Source of the DNA: CAADGY01 sp035714225
GTDB taxonomy: Bacteria > Acidobacteriota > Terriglobia > Bryobacterales > Bryobacteraceae
Length of the DNA stretch: 15,670 nt
Assembly: GCA_035714225.1 (NCBI GenBank)
Contig: DASTMK010000107.1
Span: forward strand, 1-15,670
Reading direction: 5' to 3'
Part shown: positions 1 to 8,016 of the stretch, one piece after another
How the letters are laid out: the number at the start of each line of letters is the position of its first letter
Numbering within the stretch: position 1 is the stretch's first letter
The notes under the pieces: model-generated
The model's database searches: none
Told to the model about the DNA's origin: nothing
Seen by the model: only the letters and a program-made list of their open reading frames with translations
Translations under genes and position numbers: made by a program

Positions 1-1
1 G

Positions 2-400
2 GGCGGGTGGTTGCGGCCCTTCCCGAATGTCGGATTCCTGGAAGTGCCGCTGAACTATGTATTCCCGGCGCTGTTGATGGTGGGCTCCGGCGTGGGATCG
101 TTTCTGCTGCTCAAAAACCTGAAAAGCGGCGCTCAAAAGGCCGTGCTTGCCGCCATTGCGGTAGTGCTGATGGCAACCGGACTGCTTGTCCTGATTCCGG
201 CCGTGAACCAGGCTTTGATCGGATTGTTCTGGTTCTTCCTTAAAGTCGCTGTGATGGTTTATGCCCTGATCTGGTTTCGGGGCACCTTTCCGCGCTTTCG
301 ATACGATCAACTGATGAATATCGGCTGGAAATATATGATTCCCATTGGAATGGGCGCCATATTGGTGAACGCGGTAGTGGGAATCGCACTCGCCAAATAG
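2..400 (+). CDS. nuoH: NADH-quinone oxidoreductase subunit H, C-terminal part (5' truncated)
   Basis: The reading frame is open from base 2 (first residues GGWLRPFPN) and ends at TAG 398-400, giving the last 132 residues of a membrane protein whose start lies left of the window. The C-terminal block FRGTFPRFRYDQLMNIGWK matches the conserved end of NuoH, which forms part of the quinone-binding site at the junction of the peripheral and membrane arms of complex I. Several hydrophobic helices are visible, including one at about residues 69-90 that precedes the RYDQLM loop, and a last one that ends in ALAK. Between GGWL and that helix lie about 55 residues with two hydrophobic stretches, longer than I expect from the E. 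coli protein. The downstream complex I genes usual in proteobacterial operons do not follow, so this is probably the 3' end of its transcription unit. A TTG at 11-13 lies in frame but is not a credible start because homology continues upstream. Confidence 0.93.
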   Translation, partial: GGWLRPFPNVGFLEVPLNYVFPALLMVGSGVGSFLLLKNLKSGAQKAVLAAIAVVLMATGLLVLIPAVNQALIGLFWFFLKVAVMVYALIWFRGTFPRFRYDQLMNIGWKYMIPIGMGAILVNAVVGIALAK

Positions 401-465
401 TTCTGTTTTTTTAAGGAACCTATCGCCGTACAATTTCGTACGTCACATATACAAACCGGGATTAC

Positions 466-512
466 GGGCTCCGTGCCCCTATCTCCCCAAACACCGAGAC
501 TGCACGGAGCCC
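466..512. repeat. Perfect 11-bp inverted repeat between nuoH and the BON gene
   Basis: Left arm GGGCTCCGTGC (466-476) and right arm GCACGGAGCCC (502-512) are exact reverse complements separated by 25 nt. A second small inverted repeat, CGGGA-TAT-TCCCG, follows at 520-532. No T-run follows either stem, so this is not a classical intrinsic terminator. It could be an operator, a structured leader or a nuoH 3'-end processing element. The structure is seen directly; its function is unknown. Confidence 0.6.
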
Positions 513-550
513 CCCGGCTCGGGATATTCCCGTTAGTTGCCGCAACAGAG

Positions 551-578
551 TTGCCTGGAATGCATCTTACCTTATAGA
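551..578 (+). promoter_or_regulatory. Possible sigma-70-type promoter for the BON-domain gene
   Basis: TTGCCT at 551-556 and TATAGA at 573-578 are separated by 16 nt, about 35 nt upstream of the ATG at 614. The -10 box matches the consensus in four of six positions. A start near 585 would leave a leader of about 30 nt containing the ribosome binding site. This is a by-eye match only. Confidence 0.35.
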
Positions 579-613
579 AGCTGGTGTGGTTAAGCCAGGA
601 TGAGAGGTGAAAG

Positions 614-1186
614 ATGCTGAATGCGAAGGTACTAGTGGTAGTTGTGGGTAGTTTATTGTCGCCTGTCTGGCTGGGAGCGGCGCAGACCCAGAAAAAAGAG
701 ATGACCGCGGACCGGGTCTCCGAACGCGGGATGAACCGCATCGAGCGGCAGGTTCGCCATGAGTTGGTGATGCTGCCCTACTATGGCGTGTTCGACAATT
801 TCATGTTCCGCGTGGATGGTTCCACCGTGACCCTGATGGGGCAGGTGAGGCGTCCGACGTTGAAATCGAGTGCGGAACGCGTGGTACAGGATATCGAAGG
901 CGTGGAGAACGTCGTCAACAACATCGAAGTTTTACCTACGTCGCCGAATGACGACCGCATTCGAATGGCGGCTTACCGCGCCATTTACGGCCATACGGCC
1001 TTAAACCGCTACGCAATGCGAGCCGTGCCGCCAATTCACATCATCGTGAAGAACGGGGACATTACGCTCGAAGGCGTGGTGGCGAACGAATCGGACAAAA
1101 ACATCGCTTACATGCAGGCGCAGAGCGTGAGCGGAGCGTTCAAGGTAACCAATAACCTTCGGGTAGAGAAGGGCGGGGAGGAGTAA
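614..1186 (+). CDS. Exported protein with two BON domains
   Basis: The 190-residue product starts with a signal peptide: a Lys at residue 5, a hydrophobic core at about 6-20, and likely cleavage after GAA at residue 23. Two BON (OsmY-type) domains follow at about 41-108 and 115-185. Each shows the typical V-x-G-x-(V/I)-T-L-x-G-x-V strand, at 67-78 (VDGSTVTLMGQV) and 145-155 (VKNGDITLEGV), and each ends in a V-x-N-(N)-(I/L)-x-V strand. BON domains are thought to bind phospholipid or other envelope components, and such proteins usually sit in the periplasm or at the outer membrane. The start is supported by GAGAGGTGAAAG directly upstream of ATG. It is monocistronic: nuoH lies on the left and a convergent gene begins 22 nt after its stop. 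I see no direct link to secretion besides proximity. Confidence 0.85.
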   Translation: MLNAKVLVVVVGSLLSPVWLGAAQTQKKEMTADRVSERGMNRIERQVRHELVMLPYYGVFDNFMFRVDGSTVTLMGQVRRPTLKSSAERVVQDIEGVENVVNNIEVLPTSPNDDRIRMAAYRAIYGHTALNRYAMRAVPPIHIIVKNGDITLEGVVANESDKNIAYMQAQSVSGAFKVTNNLRVEKGGEE

Positions 1187-1208
1187 CTTCCGGCCCACGC
1201 GTCGTTTT

Positions 1209-1793
1209 TTATTTCTTTCGCGAGCAGGAATCGCAATTCGCAGGGGCTTCCACCTGATCCAGAACGGTCACTTCCGTAAGCCCCTCTTGATTCCTGATCC
1301 CCTTCAGCGTCCGGAGAATTTCTTCGGATCCCCAAAGATAAGCGGCCATTTCCGCCCCGCGAATTTCCTGGTCCGGCCCCCATTTTGACCCGTCAGCGAA
1401 TAGCACATAATCCAGCGTAATCACCAAAGGGAGCGGCTTACCTGCCCTGTCAGTGATGGGAGTAACCGTGTGAGGCTTAAAGGTCTTACCAGACGAAAAG
1501 GGCTGCTTGGCAGTGCTTGCAGCGGCCAGCTTCCGGCGCTGGATATACTGCACGGGGCGAGTTCCACCTGTTGCCTTCCGTGAAGAGACTAGAAGGCCGT
1601 AGGCGACCACTTCCTTTTTCGAAACATTCGTAAGCTGAATTGTGAGGTATGGCTCTCTGTCATCGGTGTGTGGAGTTACGGACAAAGCGAGCGGACGGTT
1701 TTCCTGGGATTCCACCTCATAACGGAGTTCCTGAGCAGGCAAACCGTAAGTCGTCAAAACGAATCCCATGCAAAAGATCTGCAGCGGTCTCAT
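1209..1793 (-). CDS. Exported protein of unknown function
   Basis: I do not recognise the family of this 194-residue protein. The N-terminus (MRPLQIFCMGFVLTTYGLPA) looks like a signal peptide with cleavage near residue 20. The mature part appears to be beta-rich with short alternating hydrophobic strands (PYLTIQLTNVSKKEVVAYGLL), resembling the DUF-type beta-sandwich exported proteins common in soil Acidobacteria. The C-terminus ends with a CxxC pair (C187, C190) and a basic tail. The start is supported by AGGAAAGGAG about 8 nt upstream of ATG 1793-1791. It lies 77 nt downstream of the kinase-FGE gene on the same strand, so it may be the last gene of the T6SS operon or have its own promoter in that gap. 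It converges on the BON gene with 22 nt between stops. Confidence 0.7.
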   Translation of the reverse strand: MRPLQIFCMGFVLTTYGLPAQELRYEVESQENRPLALSVTPHTDDREPYLTIQLTNVSKKEVVAYGLLVSSRKATGGTRPVQYIQRRKLAAASTAKQPFSSGKTFKPHTVTPITDRAGKPLPLVITLDYVLFADGSKWGPDQEIRGAEMAAYLWGSEEILRTLKGIRNQEGLTEVTVLDQVEAPANCDSCSRKK

Positions 1794-1870
1794 TCCGAAA
1801 CTCCTTTCCTCGGGCGATCAGCCACTATTCTAAACGGATCAGCAATCGATACGGTATGCGGGGCCACGGG

Positions 1871-3484
1871 TCAAGGATTTTTGACGCAACGGAATCCGAT
1901 GTTCGGCTGCGTGAGACGGGCCGGCACCGACGCCCATTCGTAAGTGACGCAATTCCGGAGAGGCACATCCCAGGCTCCACCTCGAATTATCCGCCAGGGC
2001 TCACCGGCCGTTGGCGGGGGGCTCAGATTCGCGAAACTCTCGATCGCTCGCGCACTGGGCGCCCGCGCATCATCCACCAGTTCCCAGACGTTTCCCGCCA
2101 TATTCAGCGCTGTGAACGGGCTGGCACCCGGCGGAAAGGCGGTCGCGGGCATAATGCCTTTAACCGCCAAAGCCGTGTTGTCGGAAACATTCGCCAGTTG
2201 GGGGTCCGCTGTAGAGCCCCACGGGAAGTCGCGCCCGTCCGTCCCGCGCGCCGCTTTTTCCCATTCCTGCATGGTGGGCAGACGCTTCCCCGCCCAGGCG
2301 GCGAACGCCTGGGCGTCATGAAAACTGATGTTCACAACCGGGTAATCCGGCCGGTCTCCCGGGAAACTCGCCGGCGGACGCCGTCCTGTTTGCCGGCAGA
2401 ATTCCGCCCAGACGGCGTTCGTTACCTCCGTCCTGTCGATATAGTAAGCGGGCAGGTTGACGCTCGTGCGGTCTTCGCCAAACAGAAACGCTCCGGCGGG
2501 AACCAGAACCATTTCGCCCGTAGGCGTGGAGAGCGTCGCGGGGAGTCCCTGTTCCACCGGAGCCCGCTGGCGAAGCGCCAGGAAAATCCCGAATAACGAA
2601 GCGGCCACCAGGATCAGGGCGCCGAGAATAAGCGATCTGCGCCGCGGCTTCCCACCGCCGGCGGCCGGCTTCGGCGGTTCTGCGATGTCTTCGAGCTCCT
2701 GCCGGATCTCGCGAAAGCTCTGTATCCGTTGGGACGGGTCCTTCGCCGTGCAGCGTGCGATGACATTGCGGATGCGCTCTGGAATATTCGCATCCGCCAA
2801 AGGCTGCATGTTTATCGGCTCGTGGAGAATGATGTAAAACAGCCGTTCGATGGTATCGCCCTGTACGGGTTTGACACCGGTCAGTAGCTCGTATAAAAGA
2901 ATGCCGAAAGCGTAGACATCAACCAGTTCCGTGGCCGGCTTGCCCAGTACCTGTTCGGGCGCCATGTAGTAGGGGGTTCCGAGTGCAAATCCGGTCTTGG
3001 TCAGCGTAAGATCCTGGGATTTCGCGATGCCGAAATCCATCAGCTTGGCCCGGCCGCCCGGATCCAGGTTAATGTTTTCAGGCTTGATGTCGCGATGAAT
3101 AATCTTCTTCGAATGGGTGTATTCCAGCGCGCGGGCGACCTGGAGCGCAATGCGAAGCCTGTCCTCGAGCGAACCGGTCTGGCCGTCGCGAATCGCGTTC
3201 CGGAGGTCCGTGCCGGTGAGGAATTCCATCACGATGAAGGGGCGGCCCTGTTCTTCGCCGTAGTCGAAGATGCTGATGACGTTCTCGTGCGTGACGTTGC
3301 CCGCCATCTTCACTTCCTGCAAAAAACGCGCCTTCGCCTCCGGGTCCGCCGCGCCGCTCTCGGTCAGAAGCTTCAGCGCCACGACGCGCCCGATGACGGT
3401 ATCGCGTGCCTTGTAGACACGCGCCATTCCGCCGCCGAGGTATTCGAGCAATTCGTATTTGCCGATGCGTGAGGGAAGGTCCAT
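1871..3484 (-). CDS. Membrane Ser/Thr protein kinase fused to a formylglycine-generating-enzyme-like (SUMF1) domain
   Basis: The 537-residue protein has a complete Hanks-type kinase at about residues 9-268. It shows a glycine-rich loop (GGGMARVY, 17-24), the VALK lysine K38, the helix-C glutamate E57, HRDIKPEN with D132 and N137, DFG at 150-152 and APE at 175-177. It is an RD kinase with several activation-loop threonines (T160-T170). A single membrane helix at about 285-304 follows, then an FGE-sulfatase fold (about 322-535) with the motifs VLVPAG, WEKAARG and NMAGNVWEL. With this topology the kinase is cytosolic and the FGE-like domain periplasmic. The C-terminal block RGGAW...NC keeps only one (C512) of the two active-site cysteines of true FGE; the other is V507, so it is probably a binding domain. 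The stop of the upstream kinase lies 5 nt before its ATG, and no strong Shine-Dalgarno is seen, so translation is probably coupled. PpkA-type kinases control T6SS assembly by threonine phosphorylation. Confidence 0.93.
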   Translation of the reverse strand: MDLPSRIGKYELLEYLGGGMARVYKARDTVIGRVVALKLLTESGAADPEAKARFLQEVKMAGNVTHENVISIFDYGEEQGRPFIVMEFLTGTDLRNAIRDGQTGSLEDRLRIALQVARALEYTHSKKIIHRDIKPENINLDPGGRAKLMDFGIAKSQDLTLTKTGFALGTPYYMAPEQVLGKPATELVDVYAFGILLYELLTGVKPVQGDTIERLFYIILHEPINMQPLADANIPERIRNVIARCTAKDPSQRIQSFREIRQELEDIAEPPKPAAGGGKPRRRSLILGALILVAASLFGIFLALRQRAPVEQGLPATLSTPTGEMVLVPAGAFLFGEDRTSVNLPAYYIDRTEVTNAVWAEFCRQTGRRPPASFPGDRPDYPVVNISFHDAQAFAAWAGKRLPTMQEWEKAARGTDGRDFPWGSTADPQLANVSDNTALAVKGIMPATAFPPGASPFTALNMAGNVWELVDDARAPSARAIESFANLSPPPTAGEPWRIIRGGAWDVPLRNCVTYEWASVPARLTQPNIGFRCVKNP

Positions 3485-3489
3485 GGAAC

Positions 3490-4506
3490 TCAGCGAATCA
3501 ATGCGCGCGCGATCAGGTAGGAGGCGCTCATCACCAGAAGGACCGCGATGGCAACCAGAACTACGATCCAGTTCTGCGTCTGAAATCGTGCCGGCAATTT
3601 CGCCAGGAGGCCGGGCATTGTGCCGGCGTGCGGGGCGGAGCGGGCCGGCACCGCCGGTGCTTTTCCCACCGGGCGGATGGGAGGAGCCGCGGGAACGGCG
3701 ACCATTTCTTCGAGCAGAGCACAGATTTCATTGAAACTTTGTATCCGGGCGGCAGGTAGTTTTTCTGTGCAGCGGGCGATGAGTTCGATTACGTGCTGCG
3801 GGACGCCGGCGGCGCGCAACGGCTCCTGCCGTATCGGTTCCTGCAAAATCCGTCCGAAGATCTGGTCGACGGAGTCGCCGGTAACCGGCTTTACTCCGGT
3901 CATGAGTTCGAACAGGAGAACACCGAACGCATAGACATCCACCAGGTGGGTGATCCGTTCTCCCGTCACCTGCTCCGGCGCCATGTAATACGGTGTGCCG
4001 AGAGTGAAGCCTGCCCGGGTCAACTGCACGCCTTCGGACTTCGCGATGCCGAAATCCATCAGCTTGATTTTTCCGGCGGCGGCATCGATGTGAATGTTTT
4101 CGGGCTTGATATCGCGATGGACGATCCGGTGGGAATGGATGTAGCCGAGGGCGCGCGCAATCTGAAGCGCCATATTCAGTTTCTTGCGGTAATCGCCCGT
4201 CCGTCCCTGGCGAATCAGGTCGCGGAGATTGTCGCCACGGAGGTACTCCATGACAATGAAGGGCTGGCCTCGCTCTTCGCCAAAGTCGTACACGCTGATG
4301 ATATTTTCGTGGACGATGTTGCTGGCCAGGCGGGCTTCCTGGAGAAATCGGGCCTTGGCTTCGGGGTCGGCGCATCCCGCCTCGGTCAGAATCTTGAGCA
4401 CCACGCTGCGGCCGAGCACGATGTCGCGCGCACGGTAGACATTGGACATGCTCCCGCCCAGGAACTCCTCCAGTTCGTATTTTCCAATTCGGGCCGGAAG
4501 CTGCAT
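3490..4506 (-). CDS. Membrane-anchored Ser/Thr protein kinase (PpkA-like catalytic domain)
   Basis: This 338-residue Hanks-type kinase (about 9-270) keeps every catalytic landmark: GGSMSNVY loop, K38, E57, HRDIKPEN with D132 and N137, DFG at 151-153 and a GTPYYMAPE segment. A proline/alanine linker of some 35 residues leads to a single C-terminal helix (WIVVLVAIAVLLVMSASYLIA), so it is tail-anchored with the kinase in the cytosol and has no periplasmic sensor. It is clearly a paralogue of the adjacent kinase-FGE protein: stretches such as ADPEAKARFLQE and HRDIKPENI are identical and spacing is conserved up to residue 140. It lies 18 nt after tssM and 5 nt before the second kinase, within the same operon. 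The likely role is phosphorylation of a T6SS-associated substrate; the nearby threonine-repeat protein is a candidate. Confidence 0.93.
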   Translation of the reverse strand: MQLPARIGKYELEEFLGGSMSNVYRARDIVLGRSVVLKILTEAGCADPEAKARFLQEARLASNIVHENIISVYDFGEERGQPFIVMEYLRGDNLRDLIRQGRTGDYRKKLNMALQIARALGYIHSHRIVHRDIKPENIHIDAAAGKIKLMDFGIAKSEGVQLTRAGFTLGTPYYMAPEQVTGERITHLVDVYAFGVLLFELMTGVKPVTGDSVDQIFGRILQEPIRQEPLRAAGVPQHVIELIARCTEKLPAARIQSFNEICALLEEMVAVPAAPPIRPVGKAPAVPARSAPHAGTMPGLLAKLPARFQTQNWIVVLVAIAVLLVMSASYLIARALIR

Positions 4507-4524
4507 GGGTACAGGCTCAGGTTA

Positions 4525-7500
4525 TCACCGCGCAGCTCTGGCCACGCACTGCATGCCCGCGAAGTAACCTTTGCGGAAGAATGGCGGCGCGCCTCCCATA
4601 TCGAGGAAGAACCGGATGGTCAACGGCTTGTTGTTCACCATCATGGGCTGCCCGCTGGTACGGGGAATCCATTCCAGGTTGTAGCCGGCGCCGGAGGGCT
4701 GCCATTGCGCTTCGCCGAATAACTGGAATGCGGCCCACGTTCCGGCGTAGTTCAGAAGTTGAACGTCCGGTCCACCCAGTTTTCCCGTCATCCTCGCTTG
4801 TGGAGCCCCGGTGCCGGGCCAGGTGAATTTGACCGGTGAGCCGCCCCGCGGTCCGGCGGTCAGCGTTTGGCCGTCAATCATGAGAGTAAGCGCCTGGATG
4901 CCTTCCGTGGGTTGTGGAGCCAGCGTGTAGTGCAATTGCGGCGCGGGCGATCCGGCGGGATAAAGGGCTGCCGAAAATGCCGCGGCGCGGTTCAGGAAAG
5001 CGACGAATTGCGGGTTCAGTTCGACGCTGCCGGGGGAGGGCGGCGCGGGCACGAACTGGGTACCCTGCCAGGTCAGCAACTGCTGCAAGTCCGATTCGTA
5101 GAACTTCCACAGCGCACCCTGTTTCGGTTGAAAGATTGCGTTCACTTCCTCCAGCGTGGCCTGCTGTTTGGATTCGCTGTCGAACGGATATTTCCGCATC
5201 AGCGTCCCATAAATCGCGCAGAACCCTTTTGCTTTGCCATTCAACTCGGCGGGCCCCAAGCCTTGTAGAAGTCCTTCGGCCTGCGTGATGGGATCTTCCA
5301 TCAGCTTTTGAACCATCGCATGCACCTTGCCCTCCTGGTCCACCAGGAAGGTGGCTGCAATCTGTTTGCTTGCGAGCTTGGCCGTGGTGGCATTGCTCAA
5401 GGCCTGTTGAACGGCGGCGGGATTGGGAACCGGCTGGCTCGCCGCTTGTTCGATGGCTACCTGTAATCCGGCGAGCGCCGATACGTAGTTCGAGTTCGGC
5501 GGCAGAACGAACTGGGGCGTCGTGGCCGGAGGCGGGACCACTTTGTGCACGGCATCGAATGCCTGGCTCACTCGGGGTGAGTCCACCGTGGTGTTCTGCG
5601 TGGCCAGCCACAACAGCTCCAGAACCGGCGCCTGGTTCGAGGAATGCATGTTCAATTTCCTGGCGGCGTCTTTGAGGTTGCTGTACCGGAGAACGGTGCT
5701 ATTCCGCAGGTATTCGCGCCAGCGCGCAATATAGTCGTTCGTGTAGCGTTCGCGTAAATCCTTCTCGATCTTGATCCGGTCGATATCGGCCGAGGCATAA
5801 TCGCCCAAAACCCATTTCTCGCCGCCGAAGAATTTGTCCACCTTGGAGAGTGCGTCCTGCATGAACTTCCACCCGCCCCTGGTGAACGCGCCCGGAACGT
5901 CCTTGTTATTCACCAGCACCTGGGCGGAGCCGGGGAATTGCTCGTTGAAATTCACCTTGGGGTTGTTCCTGGCGGACTCCGTCAACATGAACTGATAGAT
6001 GCTCTCCGTGCCTCCAAACTGGGCCAGGTAGCGTCGTGAACGGTCAACGGCTCCGGCATCGGCCTCGGTCGAATACGGATTCTGCGCGGCCAGTTCACTC
6101 GCGTAGAAATCGAACTGCCTGCGCGCCAGGTCCACCCGCTCCGGATCGAGCTCGCGGCCGGCAAGCCACCGGTTCATCAGCACCGGTGACAGAAAAGACG
6201 GCACCGTTCGCTTGTGTTCGTAGGTGGTAAGAAGATACGCCTTCAACGTGTCATAGGCATAGCCGAAGTCGTCATTCGCACCGGGCGAAGCCGGGCGCTG
6301 CGCCAGCCACTGCGCCATGCCGGCCTGTGTATGGCCGAACAACAATCGCTTGAAGCGGTCGTAATAGATGCGCCGCGCGTGCGGATACATGTCGTCGCCC
6401 GCGTAGAGCCCCCACCGCAGGCGGAGCGGCGGTCCTTCGCGCTCATACATGGCGAGGCGCGCGTACGCCTGCCGCAAGGTTTCGAGCTCCCGCAGAGATT
6501 CAACGGAAGGCAGCGTGTCCGATGCCGCGGCCGGTGTTCCGAGGTTGCGCGCCGCCTCGATAACCTCATTTTCAAGAGCGCGATTTCCAATGAACGAGAC
6601 GGTGAACGCGATACCTAACAGCAGGAATGCGACCGATGCGGCAGCCAGAAGGAACCGGCGCGTGTTGCTGGATTTCACGCTTGCCGAGCTTGCTCCCATC
6701 GCCGCGCGGTCCTGAAGGATCACGTCATTGAACAGATGGGTGAGAAAAAGCCATTGCGGAACGCGCCGGGTTCCGGAAACGGGCTGGGCGGCAGGTTGCG
6801 GCGGGGCTTGCTGGGCTCCAACCCGGAATGCCTGTGTCGCAGTCGCGGGCGCCTGCATCTGCCGCTCGGGCTGAGATGGAATGGCGGGAACCGGTGCGCT
6901 CTCGCTCACCAACACCGGACGGACGCCGGAGAAGTAGAATCCGCGTAAAAACGGCGAAGCACGGAGCTGGCTGGGACGGCACAGGTCCACCAGGAACTGC
7001 ACCGCCAGGGTTCTGATTTTCCGGAACTCGCGCGGAAATTCATAGGTTCCGGGGAGCTTGGCAGGATCGTTCTCTCGTGCCAGGAAATTGATGCGTTTGT
7101 CGCAAAGCGAGTGAAAGAGGCGCTCGAAAGCCGCGGTGAGCCTGCGCGTCTCCTCCTCCGCATACACACCTTCCGATTGCGGCGGCCGGATGGTTAGCGT
7201 CGTCCCGGCTACCTGTCCCGACTCTTCGTTGGCGAGATTGCGAACGTAGTCGAGGAAGAACGGAAGACGGTCGGCGCGCGTGAACAGCACGTACACCGGA
7301 AAGCTGATCCCGAGGGTCTGCGAGATATCGCCGAGCCTGGCATGAAGGTTGCGCGCCATGGACGCTACAGCCTCCGAGGCGCCCGGTTTGGTGAATATTT
7401 CCGAGTCCAGGCAGACGACGACGGCCCGCGGTGCCTGTCCTCCGGACTTGAATGCAGCCGCGAGCTTGCCGGGTTGAAGTCTCTTTATGAATTGGAGCCA

Positions 7501-8013
7501 GCGTGAGGTTTCCCCAAGCAGCCGCCCGCCGGCTTCGACGAACACCGTGCGTCCGGAAAGCCAGAAATTCGCGGTGCGGGTCGGAGTGACCGCGTTGTCC
7601 TGATACACGTGGCCGGCCAGCAGCTCCGGCTCCAGGCCGCAGTGCAGAACGGTGCTGGTCTTGGCGCTTCCGGGACCGCCGATCACGACGATAGCGGGCA
7701 CGTTGCGGATGTCGCTTTCCTGCACGATGCGCGCCGACCGGAGGCGATTTCCCGCCTCGCGAAACAGCAGGTCCAGTTCGTCGCTTCCGCCCGAAGCCGC
7801 TGTGGAGTCCGGAACGGAATCCTGGGCGGGGGAAGTCTTCCTGAACTTGCCGGTGAACCAGAGCCATGCGCCCGCCGCCAAGGCTCCCAGAACGGACAAC
7901 ACCAGACCGAACAGGATGTAAGATGCCCCGGTCAGCCCCAGCAGCCTGCCAACTGTCCAGACGAGAACCAGGTACCCTGCATAGGCGGCGGCTGTTGCAA
8001 GTTGAGAAGACAT
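4525..8013 (-). CDS. tssM: Type VI secretion inner-membrane protein TssM (IcmF family)
   Basis: The 1162-residue protein has the length and plan of TssM. Two membrane helices form an N-terminal hairpin (about 9-29 and 33-53). A cytosolic NTPase-like domain with a Walker A sequence (GGPGSAKTS, K118) follows, and a third membrane helix at about 455-475 (FLLAAASVAFLLLGIAFTVSFI) leads into a large periplasmic region ending with the beta-rich IcmF C-terminal domain (...FFLDMGGAPPFFRKGYFAG). A Pro/Gln/Ala-rich low-complexity linker of about 45 residues sits just before the motif WLFLTHLFNDVIL that precedes the third helix. TssM with TssL builds the trans-envelope channel complex that docks the contractile tail. 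The Walker A is intact, while many TssM proteins have lost it. The ATG at 8013 lies 3 nt after the tssL stop, and the upstream GGGGA is only a weak ribosome binding site, so coupling to tssL is likely. Confidence 0.96.
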   Translation of the reverse strand: MSSQLATAAAYAGYLVLVWTVGRLLGLTGASYILFGLVLSVLGALAAGAWLWFTGKFRKTSPAQDSVPDSTAASGGSDELDLLFREAGNRLRSARIVQESDIRNVPAIVVIGGPGSAKTSTVLHCGLEPELLAGHVYQDNAVTPTRTANFWLSGRTVFVEAGGRLLGETSRWLQFIKRLQPGKLAAAFKSGGQAPRAVVVCLDSEIFTKPGASEAVASMARNLHARLGDISQTLGISFPVYVLFTRADRLPFFLDYVRNLANEESGQVAGTTLTIRPPQSEGVYAEEETRRLTAAFERLFHSLCDKRINFLARENDPAKLPGTYEFPREFRKIRTLAVQFLVDLCRPSQLRASPFLRGFYFSGVRPVLVSESAPVPAIPSQPERQMQAPATATQAFRVGAQQAPPQPAAQPVSGTRRVPQWLFLTHLFNDVILQDRAAMGASSASVKSSNTRRFLLAAASVAFLLLGIAFTVSFIGNRALENEVIEAARNLGTPAAASDTLPSVESLRELETLRQAYARLAMYEREGPPLRLRWGLYAGDDMYPHARRIYYDRFKRLLFGHTQAGMAQWLAQRPASPGANDDFGYAYDTLKAYLLTTYEHKRTVPSFLSPVLMNRWLAGRELDPERVDLARRQFDFYASELAAQNPYSTEADAGAVDRSRRYLAQFGGTESIYQFMLTESARNNPKVNFNEQFPGSAQVLVNNKDVPGAFTRGGWKFMQDALSKVDKFFGGEKWVLGDYASADIDRIKIEKDLRERYTNDYIARWREYLRNSTVLRYSNLKDAARKLNMHSSNQAPVLELLWLATQNTTVDSPRVSQAFDAVHKVVPPPATTPQFVLPPNSNYVSALAGLQVAIEQAASQPVPNPAAVQQALSNATTAKLASKQIAATFLVDQEGKVHAMVQKLMEDPITQAEGLLQGLGPAELNGKAKGFCAIYGTLMRKYPFDSESKQQATLEEVNAIFQPKQGALWKFYESDLQQLLTWQGTQFVPAPPSPGSVELNPQFVAFLNRAAAFSAALYPAGSPAPQLHYTLAPQPTEGIQALTLMIDGQTLTAGPRGGSPVKFTWPGTGAPQARMTGKLGGPDVQLLNYAGTWAAFQLFGEAQWQPSGAGYNLEWIPRTSGQPMMVNNKPLTIRFFLDMGGAPPFFRKGYFAGMQCVARAAR

Positions 8014-8016
8014 TTG

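Noticed and set aside
401..420. T-run after nuoH considered as an intrinsic terminator
   Set aside because: No GC-rich stem precedes the T-run at 406-412, so it does not have terminator form.
1649..2596. 315-codon plus-strand frame opposite the kinase-FGE gene
   Set aside because: The opposite strand encodes conserved kinase/FGE motifs throughout; this product is Arg-rich with no known motif.
3793..4722. 309-codon plus-strand frame opposite the second kinase
   Set aside because: It mirrors the kinase reading frame and shows no family resemblance.
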